From positions 186,001 to 250,000 of the forward strand of contig SADC01000079.1 of NCBI GenBank assembly GCA_004194705.1: a stretch of 64,000 nucleotides of DNA, written 5' to 3'. The position numbers were made by a program, and so were the translations under genes. The notes under the pieces are model-generated. The model was not told where the DNA came from and did no database searches. It was given only the letters and a program-made list of their open reading frames with translations. The stretch's first letter is position 1, and each line of letters starts with the position of its first letter. This stretch comes from Ditylenchus dipsaci. Its lineage: Eukaryota; Nematoda; Chromadorea; Rhabditida; Anguinidae. This document shows positions 10,709 through 24,600 of this stretch, piece by piece.

Positions 10709-11370
10709 TATACACTAAAAAAATTGTTAGAACGAGGTGACGAGAAAAAGTCTCTGTGTAGACTAAATTTTTTGAAAAATTTACTCTATACAGAGATTTT
10801 TTTCTCCAGCTTTTCAAAATCTCAGTAAGTAAATAGATACCTTGTTGGGTTGTCCTGACTTGCGGACAACATTTTGCGGACGCAACGCTTGCGGACCAAA
10901 TTTTGCGGACGCAAGTTTTGCGGACGGAAATTCGCGAACAAAGATTTGCGGACGAGACTTTGCGGACCAAATTTCGCGGATGCAACATTGGAGGACGAAC
11001 ATTTGCGGACCGACTTTTGCGGATAAACCGAAGTTTGGCATAAAAGGAGCAGAAAAAAGAAGGTATCTCAAGCCGGAGTGAATGATGACAGCATTGAAAA
11101 CTAAGTTAATCGAACCTGTGACTTAGGCGATGCTTATATGAAGTTCGCAAATTCTCGTCCGCAAACTCTCGTCCGCAAATGTTCGTCCGCAAATCTTTCG
11201 TCCGCAAGACTTGATCCGCAAAGTGGAGGCGCAAAACGTTATCCGCAAAGCTTTGTCCGCAATAATCACGTCCGGAAACACGCATCCGCAAAATGTTGTC
11301 CGCAAGTCTGGCCAACCCATCTTGTTAGAAAGCTGACATCCAGGGCTACATTTTGTTAAAAAATGTGAAG
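10709..11370. repeat. Host repeat split by the TTGCGGAC element
   Basis: Left part (10780-10846, TTTTCTCCAGC..AATCTCAGTAAG) and right part (11319-11370, AGAAAGCTGACATCC, GGGCTACATTTTG) are two pieces of the core also found at 3310-3530 and 53840-54050, now separated by the 10847-11318 insertion. Confidence 0.55.
10847..11318. mobile_element. hAT-type element with TTGCGGAC arrays
   Basis: Ends GGGTTGTCCTGACTTGCGG and complement of GGGTTGGCCAGACTTGCGG. Flanks are ACCTTGTT (10839-10846) and ATCTTGTT (11319-11326), an 8-bp duplication with one change. About ten copies of TTGCGGAC point inward at the left end and about nine inverted copies lie at the right end. The ORFs listed on all frames here are translations of this repeat. 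Confidence 0.8.
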
Positions 11371-11399
11371 ATAGACTCAGAAAAAAATACCGTATTTAT

Positions 11400-11832
11400 A
11401 CTAATTAGCTCGTGGGAGTTCGTGGGAGAAGTCCAGTCTCTATTTGAAGGCCAGTCTCTAATAGAAGGCTAATTCTTAGTGCCAAACTAGGGGGTACCGT
11501 ATATTCTCGATTAGAAGGCCCCTCTTTAATAGAAGGCCCCCTTGAGGACCTATATATCAGCCTAGAAAAAGAAATTCGCAAATCTGTTTTTCGCGTTTTC
11601 TTAGTTAGCACGAGCTTACCTGATTCCACTTTTAAAATTTTGGTTGAGCACGCAAAAATCTAAAAATCGAAATATTTTTTTTTCCGACTTTTTTAGGGTT
11701 GAAAAATAGAAGGCCCGGGCCTTCTAATAGAGAATATACGGTAAATCAATTTTTATTGCACTTTTAATACAAAGTCAAAAAAATTCAAAGGTTGAAATAG
11801 AAGGTTATGGCCTTCTATTTGGATGAATACGG
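11400..11832. mobile_element. TA-flanked MITE containing a second one
   Basis: Outer ends CCGTATTTATACTAATTAG and ..TTGGATGAATACGG have TA at both sides. A second member (11497-11741) is nested inside. Confidence 0.65.
11497..11741. mobile_element. Nested TA MITE, CCGTATATTCTCGATTAGAA
   Basis: Ends CCGTATATTCTCGATTAGAA and ..CTTCTAATAGAGAATATACGG are flanked by TA. It contains the AGAAGGCCC word and the family core with CAGATTTGCG on the minus strand. Confidence 0.75.
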
Positions 11833-12365
11833 TACACAATTTTTTGTATGATCTGTTTTTACAGAATCTCAATCAAAATTTCGGCTCTGTCTAACGAAAG
11901 CGGTTTTTTTTACTTAGTCCCCGATGTTGATTTTTTGTGACTTTAAAGGCTTAGCAATTAATGAACTTTTTGTGAACTTTAATTTATGAACTTTTGTGAT
12001 AAAAACATATTTTTACAATTTGGTGGGGTAAATCAGTAATTTGGAGGGGTGAAACAATTTGAGCCATAATTTTTTAAGATAAACAAAAGTTATAAAATCT
12101 TCAAGTTCAAAACAGTTAATACCTGCTTACAAACAAAATATTTCCCAATTTGTAGTCAAAATAATTTGAAAAGTTTTTTTGAAGTAATTTTAATTATACA
12201 TTTTACCATCTCACCTCATATTTACATTTAGGCTGTAAGTACTTTCCTTCGTCAAATTAATTTTTTTGACCCCGTCAAATTTGAATTTTGAGCAAAATAT
12301 TCATTCAGCCCGTCAAATTTAAATTTTTAGTGAAATACTGCAGTAATTTTTGCGGAAACCCGGAT
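11833..12365. other. Repeat remnants, no gene
   Basis: Two ends of the 3200-3618 family lie tail to tail here (AATTTGGTGGGGTAAATC near 12020 and GGCTGTAAGTACTTTCC near 12231). No coding sequence. Confidence 0.4.
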
Positions 12366-12675
12366 TGTACAGTCGAAAATGACTTGGATCGCTCAGAATC
12401 CCACTCCGCAGTGGACAGAAGCCCCTGAAAATTGGTTTTCGGGGGTTAATTGAAGGGCGGTTAACTAATTTCGAAAATTTAATTGGGCGGATCAGAATTC
12501 CAGTCCGATGGGCTTCATCGCTCAGAATTTCACCCTAGACCACTGAAAACCACCATAAACCTGAAATTCTGAGCGATTAAGCCATCAGACTGGAATTCTG
12601 ATTCGACCAATCGAATTTCCGCAAAAGTTTACCCCTTTAGTAAACACCCAAAAAACCAACTTTCAGGGCTTCTGT
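12366..12675. repeat. CGCTCAGAATT palindromic repeat, copy 1
   Basis: Inverted repeat built on GATCGCTCAGAATCCCA, GGGCGGATCAGAATTCCAG and TTTACCCCTTTAGTAAACA. Other copies: 37735-38055 (about full length) and 36000-36520 (split by a TA MITE). Confidence 0.65.
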
Positions 12676-12692
12676 CATCATAGATGAAAAAA

Positions 12693-12832
12693 TGACCGTC
12701 CCGGTTTTCTTTCACTTTTAGTTCAAAAAAATTAGGCCGTCCTGATTTTACATGAAAATTTTCAAAAAAATCGGAGAAATCAGGACGGCCTATTTTTCTT
12801 GAACTAAAAGTAAAAGAAAACCGGGACGGTCA
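12693..12832. repeat. 140-bp palindrome, TGACCGTCCCGG ends
   Basis: Almost perfect inverted repeat, arms of about 60 bp (TGACCGTCCCGGTTTTCTTT..). No target duplication seen; likely a MITE. Confidence 0.7.
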
Positions 12833-13170
12833 CCCAAAAATAAGGTAGAAAAATAAAAACTGACTATATGATGTAAAATAATAAAAGCGTTCCGTTACAA
12901 AAAATTTGGTGATAATGCAGGACGGCGATGAAAAAATTAGGACGGCGAAGGACGGCGGCACCACTATGAAAACCACCATAAATCTGATTTTGTCAAAAAA
13001 AAAAATTAAACTGGGCTGTTTGACTACTTAATCGATAAAGAAATATCTCAGCTACAAATTGGTATAACAATATCCAAAATACGAAACAAAACTTATGAGA
13101 AAAGGTTAGGTGAAGTTAGTGTGACCCAAAGTGTGAGGTGTGATTTTTGAAAACACTGCGGTCGACGCTC
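12833..13170. other. No gene seen
   Basis: AT-rich spacer; a fragment with GGACGGC words follows the palindrome. Confidence 0.35.
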
Positions 13171-13921
13171 TCTGTTTGGGTGGTGACCTTTTTTGTTCAA
13201 CTGTGAGTAGGTTTTGAACGTCTCCGAAGTAATTTTTATACGCTAAAACCGATAAAAAAAGTACTTTGAAAACAATTTCCTTACTAAAAGAAAGGTTTTC
13301 AAAAAAAATTTGGTTACCTTAAGTTGACCAATTGCCTTGGTCCCCACGGTAAAATATCATGTATTAAGGACGCGCATCTCTAACCAACCGAGTTTTTTTA
13401 AGGTATCTTACCGAGTTTTGGTCACTGAAGATTGGCAAAAAGAGTCTCTATACGCAATTTTGATCGAGAGTCATGCTCGAATCATGTCTCAGGTGAGTGA
13501 GTGCGCGCATCTCTAACCAACCGAGCCACCTGCGCCCCTTCTGGGGCGCAGGTGGCTTGGTTACTTGGGGTTGAGATGCGCACACCCACCTACCTTAGAC
13601 ACAAATCACTCGAAAGTAAACCTGGATGCATGAAATGTATGCATGCCAGAGTTTCTTTATGCGGTAGGCCCAGCTAACAAACTATGTTCAAATCCCATCT
13701 TTTCGGTATCTTTTGGAGTATCCAGGTACCCTTTTTGGTCCATTTACCTTGGGGACCAAGGCAGTAGGTCAATCTTTAGTAACCAATTTTTTTTTGAAAA
13801 CCTAATTTTTCAGTACGGAAATTGTCTGGAAACAATTTTTATCGTTTTTAGCGTAAAAGAATTACTTGGAAGACGTCTAAACACTTTTCATAATTGACCA
13901 AAAAAGGGGCCCCAAGTAAAC
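13171..13921. mobile_element. Inverted-repeat element with satellite-related core, copy 1
   Basis: Arms of about 175 bp (13171-13350 and 13740-13921), inner boundary TTGCCTTGGTCCCC..ACGGTAAA / TTTACCTTGGGGACCAAGGCA. The core (13360-13640) holds CACTCGAAAGT, ACCTTAGACA and TGCGCACACCCAC, the sequence that is tandemly multiplied at 50344-52325, plus a GC-rich hairpin CTGCGCCCC..GGGGCGCAG. Confidence 0.7.
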
Positions 13922-14176
13922 AAGTGCCGGATACTCTAGTTAAAACATGCTAATGAGGATATTTTACAGTGCTCGTAACTCAAAATTTCGAAAAAAAAGA
14001 CATTTGGTGAAAAAAGACATTTTGACCATTTTTCGTCAAAAAGTGTCTGTTCTTCCAGTGCTTCTTGCCATAAACTTAAAAAATAAGAAAGATTTGGGGT
14101 TTTTTAAGAAAGGATTAGAAAAGGATAAACCTTTTAAAAAAAAGACATACGAGCCCTGATATTCAAGGAGGTAAAA
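13922..14176. other. No gene seen
   Basis: Spacer downstream of midasin; short ORFs only. Confidence 0.35.
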
Positions 14177-14292
14177 CAGCGATTGGGTACAAATTGTGAT
14201 TGGGTACACTTTTTTTCGGTGAAATTCGGTAAAACAGCGCTGAAAAACATCGTAAAAAAGTGTACCCAATCACTATTTGTACCCAATCGCTG
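14177..14292. repeat. 116-bp palindrome, CAGCGATTGGGTAC ends
   Basis: Ends CAGCGATTGGGTACAAAT and complement, with the GATTGGGTAC word twice in each arm. No TA or other target duplication is evident. Confidence 0.7.
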
Positions 14293-14480
14293 GGCAGTCA
14301 TTCAAGGATGTGCATCCTCGCAAGATGTTTTAAGGGCGGATAGAATCAAAAAACCCTATTTGCTCATATTTTTGTAATGAATAGGATCAACTCCTTGTCC
14401 CTGCTGTGACTGCCTCAGGCCATAAAGGATCACTATCAAAAAAAAAGTCATTTTTAGACGCCTGCAGTTTCTAGCAAATC

Positions 14481-14486
14481 TTTATT
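14481..14486 (-). promoter_or_regulatory. Poly(A) signal of midasin
   Basis: AATAAA on the minus strand, about 80 bases after the midasin stop codon. Confidence 0.6.
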
Positions 14487-14564
14487 TCACACCATAGAAT
14501 CTCAACAACAATAACAATAGACAACATCAAATTCAATTCAACAACAAGTTACATATTTTTCTGT

Positions 14565-15635
14565 TTAACGGCAAGTGAATTCAAACCACTGTCGAATGGC
14601 CTCAGCTATAGTAGACGGCAGCATCGATACCTGGTTGACGATAGCAAAGAAGGGAAAGGGAAACTTGTCCATGTAGGATTCGAAGAGAACTCGACCATCT
14701 GCGGTGAACTTGGCCACTTTCACATCCATGATGGATTTCTGGCCGTTGTCGATGATGAGGAAGAGCACAGTCACCTGTTCATCAACGAGGCGGCTTAGAG
14801 ATGAGCGAATCCTGTCTAATCCATCCGACATCACACCTCGACCATCACTCAATATTATCAACATCTGTCGGAAGCCTGCGAATCCTGACGAGCTTGAAGA
14901 AAACGATCCCCAGTAACTAGCTATAAACTGCGGCGATAAATCATTTATTTCCAAAAAAAATCGCTAGCTTACCAACAAATTTGCTAGATCTGTCTTGTCT
15001 TGCTTAAACGTAAGCTCACTTAGCAAGTTCGCTCCATCCAGATTGCCAGCTTCAGCAGAAAACTCCGTTATCACTTTGACAGCACTTCCAAACTTGCATA
15101 TAGACAGTTGACCCACTTCCAGTTGGCGAAAAGCTTTCTCGATAAGGCACAAGCCATGACAAGTAATCTGTAAGTTTTGCGATAAAAACTAATGAGAATT
15201 AGAGACCAACCTCCGTCATCAAATTGTCTTGCATGGATGCCGAATCATCCACAGCTATACAAATCTGATAATTGCGTTTCACTTTTTGGTCCTTCTCATC
15301 CATATTCTGTCTTTTCGATAGTCACTTGCAATGTAGGCAATCAGACGGCGCACATTCAACCGCTTACCAGTTCGATAGTCACCTCTGCAACAATATATGG
15401 TTAAGAAATAGCTGAACAAGGAAACGACATACTGTAAGCGCGATGCAACTGTTGGCTCAATAATCATTCGCAGATTTTCGGCAAGCATAGAAGATAATGC
15501 AGAAACAGATTCTGAGATGAGAGACCACCTGAGTTCTAACGAAGACTCACTGTGAGATGCTCCAGTATCCATTTCATTAAACTTTTCTTGTAGACGCGCG
15601 ATTTGAGAAGCTGATTGATATCCCAACTAAATAAA
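14565..15635 (-). other. Midasin VWA/MIDAS domain
   Basis: GKRLNVRRLIAYIASDYRKD leads into NYQICIAVDDSASMQ (MIDAS DxSxS at 15236-15250), then GQLSICKFGSAVKV, ILSDGRGVMSDGLD, VLFLIIDNGQ and MDKFPFPFFAIVNQV. It binds the UBL domains of Rsa4/NLE1 and Ytm1/WDR12 through a metal ion. A frame break lies at the T run 15283-15287. Confidence 0.9.
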
Positions 15636-18600
15636 TGTCAGAGAAGGAGTGAGAAAGGCTTTGAAGGACACTTTACCTGATGAGAAGCATCAAAATTTAT
15701 GCTGACACTATTTTCGGTAAGTTGATCATGCCGAGAAAATGACAGTGGCTGCTCATGACCTTCTTCAGTCGAAGGTAAAGGATCTGGCAATTCCTTGGCT
15801 TTTGCGGCATCAGCAGCGCTTGGTTTAGGACGACGCTGGATCATGTCACGAGTCTTAGTAGATTCTTCGATGGTCGAGTGTTGCACAATCTCAAATTGTG
15901 ATTAAAACATTACATCCTGCAGAACTTTAAAAAAGCTTACATATCGGTCCTGCTCAGAAATAGCCTGATGATATCCCAATGCCTCTCCGTCATCGTCTAC
16001 TTCTCCGTCTTAATAACAATGTAGTGAATAAAAACCGGCTCACAATAAATAGCTTACCCTCAAGAACATTGTCTTCTTCCATCTTGGCAGATGTGTTTTC
16101 ATTGACAAGGCGGTCGACTGCGCTTTGCTGCTGCTCATTTTTTAAATCTACAGTGGCTTGGTCGTCATTCTTGGCGTTGCGAGACAGCCCACGCTTTTCA
16201 TTGCTGATTTCGTCTTCCTGAAGGTATATGGTAGATGAAAAGTACAAAACTTGGAATATAGTCTCAATCCAACCTCAACTCCTTCCGTTTCATGTTCACC
16301 CACTCTTCTATTTTCTGAGCCAGACTTCTCATCATGACCTTGACCCATGCCATCGTCCATAGCAAAATTAGGCTCATTGTCATTTGCGGAAACATCGGGA
16401 TCTTTTTGAACATCGTCCTCTATGCTGCAGCGTCCTGACCATCATCTACCGGAGGCTCTTCTGTCTTTTCTGTCATATCACCTTCACAACTGTTCTCACC
16501 ATCGTCGATAGCGGCACTTTCTTAAAATAATATTAAATTTTCACCGTACGTCAAAAAGTTTTAAATAGCCATACCATCCATCAGCTGATCAATCTCCTCA
16601 ATTTGTGTTTCACTGCCGTCATCTACTTCCATGCATTCTTCATCGGCAGGAGACTTAAGGCCTTTCTCATTCACATCATTGCTTAGATCCTCCTGAAATT
16701 TCTACCCTGTAAAAAGCTAAATTAGAATGAACAGCTCTTACATCAACTCCTTTTGTCTTATCAATAGACGCCTCTTGCAGAGGTGTTTGCTCAGCTGAAT
16801 TTTCTTCTTTACTGTCGTCACCTCCTGCGTCATCCACTTCTCCATCCAGTCTCCTTCATCTTGGGCGGATTCTGTTTCTTTCGACTCATCAGCACTAGGT
16901 TCTTCCCATAGCTTTGGATCGAGCTGCTGTTCATCAGCCTCTTCCACTTGACCTTTGTCCCACTCGACCTGATTTTCAAAACCTTCCTGTTCTTCAGTAC
17001 CATCTAAAAAGGTTTTTTAACTTCAGATTTTAAACAACATGCCTACCATTTATTTCCCCGTCAATGTCTTCCAAATTAGCGGCAAATTCATCCTCTGTTT
17101 CAATTGGCTGATTTCCTTCCTTGGCCGTTTCGTTTTCTGGTTCATCTGGCTCATCACTTTTGTCACCCTAAGAAATATGTGTGTGAATAAATACAAAGTA
17201 GGACGATTAGCTATTACTTTGAGACCCTCTATTTGACCAGAATTCTCAATTTGGCTAGAGACGTCCTCTTCTCCCCCAGTCCCTTCACCCATTCCACAAT
17301 TGCTCTCCGTTGTTTCATTTGATTCCTTGGTGTTTTCAGATTGACCCTCTTGAATTTTCGGGATAGGATTGACGAAACCATCAGTCAGAATACGACATCC
17401 GATAGCCTCTATATTGATGTAGAATGACGAGAACAGCTGGAAGAATAAGGAAAACCATCCAGTCGCAAACTCCATCATTGCGTTCAAATCACTCGACAAT
17501 TCATAAGCTACTTTGACCGTCTCATACTTCACTTTAACCGCAGAACTTGATATTTGCAACAATAATTTGGTAAGCTCAGATTTCGCCTGAAATTCTTTTC
17601 CAGTGAGATGACGATAAAAAATAAAATGAAAATAAAAAACACTTCTTCCAAATCCAATCGGTAAAATAACTGTATGATCTCTCTGAGGGAATCCAAGCAC
17701 ATTATCTTCTTGGTACTTTTTTCGTCGACTACTTGAGAGAGACAATTGACCAACTGCTGCACCTTGAGAAGAATGGCTGTGATACTTTGTTGCGGTGTGT
17801 CGAGCAATGGAAAATCACAATTGGAGTACTGTGATATTTGAATTCGACTACTCCAATCTAGGCAGACTCCGCTCATTTCTTCGCACTCAAATGGAAATAT
17901 TGAGAAATTGATGGCAACAGTTGACTAATTTCGGAAAATTCTGTAGCACAAACATGCATATAGTCTCTAACTTGGCCACTAAAAAAATTTATTCACTTTA
18001 AGGTAGTAACTAGTAACTAGACAATACTTACGCATCGGATAATCCAAATCTCTTAGGCTGGCAGTCGATGTGAGCAGCAGACAATCTTCCCAAACTTCGC
18101 TTAACGGAATCAATAGCTCGGATAAGCTCTTCATAATCGTCAGTGCTCTTTGTAATCAGAGCCAGAGGATTGGAACCAATTGATAGTGCAAGATCATTAA
18201 TCTGGCCCAGGAAAGAGGAGGAGCATCTCTCCTTCGGACAACACAAAACAACCTGCTCAAGCACATCTGGAAAATCATGGAAATAAGATTTTTAAAATAA
18301 TTATAGTACCTGTCCAATAAGCCAAAGTTCTAAGATCAATCGTATTTTGACTATGAGCTATGGCGAATGTTTTGTAATCGAAATCAGAGTACTGAAAAGA
18401 CTTTATAAGTTTGTTTTAGGAGATCTAACAGGATGAAAACCTCGCAATTTTTCATAATAAGTCTGAAGCCATTAGACATATGTCCGAAATATTCTTTTTG
18501 CCCCAAAATCTTTTCAACCAACAGTTGCGAAGCGCTAACCATCCAATGAAGCCCGTATTCAGAGATCCCCTAATAAATTAGTTAATGCAATGAATGCAGC

Positions 18601-21600
18601 AGAATAATTATTAGAAGCTCAAACCTTCAAGTGAGTCAACACATGCACCGGAACCTGTTTTTGCAAATGCTCTTGCTGACTGATCTTGGCTGCAGCAAAC
18701 TTCTTAAGAAATACATTCCTCGCCACAGCAGAAAATCGAATCATGCGTCCCATCTAAGATGGAAAGGATAGAGATGACACATAGCATAAATTTGTAAAAA
18801 AACTAACGTCGTTTTCCTCGACGAAAACACGAGTAACAGAAGAAGAGGTCAACTCTTCAGAAGATATTTGTAGGCCGCGACGAGAAGATAGACCAACTTG
18901 AGCGGCACCCCGAATGAGAAAAGCGAACTTCCTCTGTCTTTCAAACAGAGCGCGGCCCTGCAACTTCTCTTTCGTCTCGTCATCGAATCCATCATAAGAA
19001 ACATTCTAAAAAAAGTTGGCGTTGCTAAAAACCATGCAAGACACTAACCTGATTGAGCAGCGAGAGGAATGATTCGGACTCACTTCGAAGTCTATCTAGC
19101 TCTGCATGATCAATGACTAGCGAAAAGATACATCGCATTCTTTCGGCAACAATTTGAAACTTCGAAGAAGTTGATATCTGTGGCAATACAATGCCTTGTA
19201 TAGAGAACGGCGAAGGCAATTGAGGCATTACATTTAGCAGAAAGTCTACCACCGGCTCTTGACAATTCGCCTGAGATTTAGAAATTTAGAACACACGAAG
19301 ACTGTATAAAAAGCTACCTTGAAGCATTTAATAATTTTAAACAACTGAGCGTGTGCTTTCTGAGTCGACTGCTTTATACTCCATAGATTGAGATCGCTAT
19401 ACTTGAAGATGTCGACAAAATTTTTCAGCTGTTGCTGCACATCCACCTTGGCCTTGGAAAATCTTGCCCGCAGAGCACCAGAAAATGTTTTGAAATGCCT
19501 AAATATTAACAATCAAAACATAAATCACCAAGTAACTTATTTTACCTTATTAGAGACTTGATTCGAAGTATAAGAGTTGAAGAAAACTTGTTGGCAGTTC
19601 CAAGACCCATTGCAACTTTAATTTCCAGAAATCGGATCAGTAATTCGGCACTACATTAATAGAAGTGATTAGAAGTGATATTAGAAAAAGGAGAAAATCA
19701 CCTTTTTAAACGAGCATCAAAATCTCCGAGTGTGGAGCTGTGAATCCACTCAATCAGCATCAAAAGAATTTTCTCATCATTGCAAACCAGTTGAGAGTCA
19801 TTCGTAGAGCTAGCAAGCTTTTCAAAGGACTCAAAAATTGGCCAAGAAGAAAGCACCGCAGTTTCTTCGAAATCCATCTCCATACGACTAATGATTTCCG
19901 ACCAACAGAGCTAAAAATAGCGTTGTTAGATGTGGTTTTCAGAAAAAAAATCTCTGTGCATACCACTTCCATTCGACGCCAATCCATGAGAATTTCTTGA
20001 AGTGCCAGCATTTGAGGCTGAATTGAACGAGACCTATCTGCCAATTGCTGCCATTCATTAGCTTGAGCTTAAAGCCACGGACATTATCAAAATTTCGTCA
20101 GAAAAGAAATTTACTTAAAACTTTTTCTAGCAAAGTAGCTGCTTTCATCAAGGGGGCATTCACATTAACAACACCAAAGCTTTGAATCCTGTCCAACAAC
20201 TCGGAAAGCACAGCATTCTCAGGAAACTCATGATGTAGTCCAACGACACATTTCTCTAATTCTAGTATGGCATTCATGGCTCTAAAATATTCTTTCTGGT
20301 CTCCTTCAGCATAAACATTTGATATTGCTTCTGATGACTTAGACGCTCGGCCTCCTAGCGATTCGGCAGCCTTTCTCAGGTATATCAGATGGAAATCTAA
20401 AAAAGGATTGTTATTTGCCCCGAAAATCCCATGGCATTATGCGCTCACATTCTAGTAGATCGCTGTTGTTATCAAGATCTTCATAACACTGAAGATTGTC
20501 CAATATACGCATCAGAGAGTGATAAGAAATCTTCTCATGTTCATGACATTTCGAAGCAGAAAATTGACCAAGAAGAACTTCAAAAATGGTCATTATTTGG
20601 CCACCGCTCAACTCACTGTTGCCATAAGAAATTGGACCAGAGTTTTCCAAAGCGCCTTCACGGCTAAAGTCCGGTAAGTAATGTCTAAGCTAAAAAAAGG
20701 ATTACTTCTGGAGAATTTTAATGTGAGTCAATGATACCTCGATTTCTTCAGGATCAGTACTGTCTTGTACGCTGTCTTCAGCATCGTCGATTTTCCGTGC
20801 TTTGAAAACGTACAGACTGTCCTTTTTGCTAGAATACCTTTCATACCACATACGCCATTTGGACTCGATCCACTGCAAAAGATCAGACGATACGTCACAA
20901 TGATGCTGTAAATGGCACAAGACTGCCTCCAGTTGCAGATGAGCTGGAAGAGAAGAGTCCGAACTGATAGCCTGACGTAGAACTTCGGTGCCAGTAGACG
21001 TGTCTCTCAAATTCAGAGAAAACTAAAAAATAAAAAATTAACACTCAATACACACATTTTGTTTCACCTTCGATAGACTTTGATTTTCGTATACGTGTCG
21101 GTTTCTGACCTCAGCGTTCACCACTGACAGCACACGATGAACACCTAAATGAGCAATAACGTGCTAAATATAATAATAATAAAACTATTTTACCTAACAG
21201 AAGCACATTTAAAGCACTTATGTACATGGTGGTCAGATCAACAAAGCCAAAAAACTTTTTGGCCAGTTGCTGCTTAAAAGATTCACAGGTCTGCAGAAAG
21301 ACGGACAGCCGCGCAGGAAGCAGAGCTATGCTTGAGGTAACTATTCGAGCACCAGAGCAGAAATCCCTGAGAGCCAAATTATTGTGCTGCAGCAGTGAAG
21401 CTAGATTGCGCTTCGAATTCTCCGTAAGGAGTTCAGAAATTCAACCAGCTCTTTGAACTGAAAAAAAACTTCGAACAATGATAAATAAACTTAACAAGAT
21501 AGTTTTTACAGTAGCTGAGGGTGGCCTGTAGAAAGTAAAAGAATCAGAAGGATTTGAAAGCTTTCCCAAAAAGTTGAGCGTCTCTTTCTTAGCCAAATGA

Positions 21601-24600
21601 AGAGAATGCATGACTGGATTACCATGGTGTTCCAATAAGAGCTCATCACAAGAACCAGTAGTAAGAAGCAAGAAATTTTTTAACGATGAGAAATATGCAC
21701 CCACATAATGAAGACTGAATAGAAAGTAAGATTAACCGGAAACCAGGTGAAGTAACCAACGTTTCTTTTCCATAATCAGATTGCACCTGATCAGATAAAG
21801 CTGGGTCCACAAGACCAAAAGGAGGTGTCACAGCCTGTAGTAGCAAAAAAGAAGTTGTGGCGAATTCTATCAGCGATGTGACTTCCTTGGTATTGCTGAG
21901 CTTCTGTTCTCCACTACAAAAGCGATCGTTCAACTCACAAAGCCGCAGTCTAGAAATTAACACATTCGAATGGCAAAGAAATTAAGTAGATTAGCACAAC
22001 CTTTTCTTGGCTTCTATGTCTTTACGTATAAAAGTGAGCGTCCAAAAAGCAGAACTAAGGTAATGAAGTAAAGCTCCCGACTCTTGCAACTGATTTAAAG
22101 GCATTATTTGAGGAATGAAGAACATCCATGAAGATACCAAAACTTATTTGCAATAACTGTTTGGTAGGACGGCAACGAGAGGAAATCAAGAACCTACAAA
22201 AAAAAAGACTCTGAAATTTGCCAATAAACAGGTCAAAATCCTACATTTATTTTTAAAGAGGAGTGGAAGTTGAAGCGATAATTCAACACCTCCAGCATAG
22301 AAAAGGCTTCAGAAACATCTTGATTCTTCCATGGGATATATTTTAAGAAATCAACGAGCTGTCCTTGCGCACTGAGACCGGTCTGCAAAAAATTGATAAG
22401 AGATAGAGAACACATGGTGGAAAAACTCACAGAAACTGTTGTTCGACACAAAACACACAATATTTGGGCGAACTCCTCAAAGTCATTACTGAACGACATC
22501 AAAGAGTTCTTTAACGGCACCTCTTCACCGGAATTGAAAGGCAGTGAAACAGCGTTTTGAATAAAGAATTCACAGTCTTCAAAGGATTTGAATGGAGCAC
22601 TCCTAAAAACGATACTAGTCGTGAATTCTTCACATGTTTACCAAATTACAATCATACATTTGGTATTTCTTCAATACATCAGAAAATATCTCTTGAATGA
22701 CCATGGAATTGTCTGTGGGAAACATTTGGATGAACCTTTCCGTCACTGCACTGTTTCGTATGGAACGCAAAAGTCTAAGAAAATCGATTGAACAACTAAA
22801 TTTGGTAAAATTATAGTGAAGCTATCATTTAGTTTATTCTATTCAGCACCTCTCGGCATTCATTACAGATGAGGACGACCTTATTTGGAAGAGTTTATGT
22901 ACATCATCAATCCCTGAGCAGGAAATGTACTTTTGGAGGTACTCTTTGACGGCATGCATCAAAGGTTCACCTGCAAAATGTTAGTAAAACAGAATAAATG
23001 AAAATGAATTTACCTAGTTCGCAAGTGTCTTGACGTTTATCTGATGACGAAGTAAGCAGAGCAAAAACAAAAGCTGGTATCGGTTCACCGGAAATTCTAG
23101 CCACTTCACACCAACATACCCAATAATAATCAGAGAGACATTTACTAAGCCCTCCTTTTACTGGCAAGTTTAGATCAATTATAGGACGTGGAACAAGCAT
23201 CAATTGTGGCGAGGAAGCTAGAAAGAATGTAAATTTCCTATGACTGCAACATTCGTCGCTTTATACTTACAGTGCATTCCAGTAACCATCCCTGCATTCA
23301 TATCAGACGATGAGACCATAGCACTATATTGAAGAAGTTCGACGGATGATGAAGCGCGGATCCACTCCACTGCGCCTCTTGCAATATTATCAAAAAGAGA
23401 CTGATCTTGACGGAAGACGACACTGACTGCATCACTAGGATTTCTGTTCCACTGAGACTCTTGGACCACGAAAAACTCCACGCTCCTGTTCCGCATAGCG
23501 CGCGAAAGTTTGCCGTTTTTGGGATCCATCGTAAAGAAAGCCCTGTAAAAAATGACTTTTAGTATCATTCCAGTAAAAAAAAACACCTGAAATCCCTGTG
23601 CTTCTTAATTATGCTACCGTCATCAACAGAATGCCCTGGCACAACGAGATGACCGCCATCTTCCAGACACGCGTTTAAGCAATCCAAGACAGCAGAGCTA
23701 AAAAAGTAGTTTTAACTGAGAAAAACATATAATTTTTACCTGCAGCAATTGACATCCTCTATTAAAATCCATCTGCCAGACATGTAAGCTTCAACAAATT
23801 CACTATTCTGCCACTTAAATTGAATGCTGCTCGCAGCGCCCGACGCTGAGGTAGATAATTGCTCGTAGGATCCAAGCAATTCTATGGCATCAGTTTCAGC
23901 TGTTAAACGCATAGTGGATAAGCGACGATTTGACAAGATGGCCAAGATTTCAACGGTAGAACGCTTGCCGCTATTGCAATCTCCGGTGATGAGGCATAAC
24001 CAATTCAGGCTAACGCAAGCAGCTAGCTTAATTAAAAGTTGTCCATATAGACTTAATTAAAATAACAGTAAACAGAAACCTGCTGAAGGAGTTTTGATTG
24101 GGACGCCAGCAGGCAAAATGACTTTTTCTTAATATTTGTTTCTACAACTGCAATATCCGGAGGGATAACGTCTAGCTGAGCTGTACCAAAGCGAATACAT
24201 CGATCCGTTGCCAAAGGAAGCGGTACAGTAGCAATAAATCGACTGTCAGCACCAAAGAACCGGTCAAAAATTTCACGCACCTAAAAGGATTGTTTATAAA
24301 AGAACTATTTTTCCATACATACCGCTATAACATCTTGTTCTTTCGTCACTCTTTTCAAATAAACCATTTCAAAGCCAAAACGGACATCGAACTGAAAAAT
24401 CAACACACGATAACAGGCTGAACATCAATTTAAGCAGTACCTCTTTAGTAGCAGACGCCCAGCGTAACAGATCTCTAAGGTTAAATTCGAAAGGACCTCC
24501 TTCGCCAATGCTGTGATTAGAAATTGCATTATTGACGGCGACCATTTTCTCGATAATATCTAATGACAAAAATTGGCCACACTGACGTCTGAGAACAATA

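Noticed and set aside
10677..11359. Several ORFs of 65-103 codons rich in Cys/Arg/Ala on both strands.
   Set aside because: All arise from TTGCGGAC repeats and are open in many frames at once.
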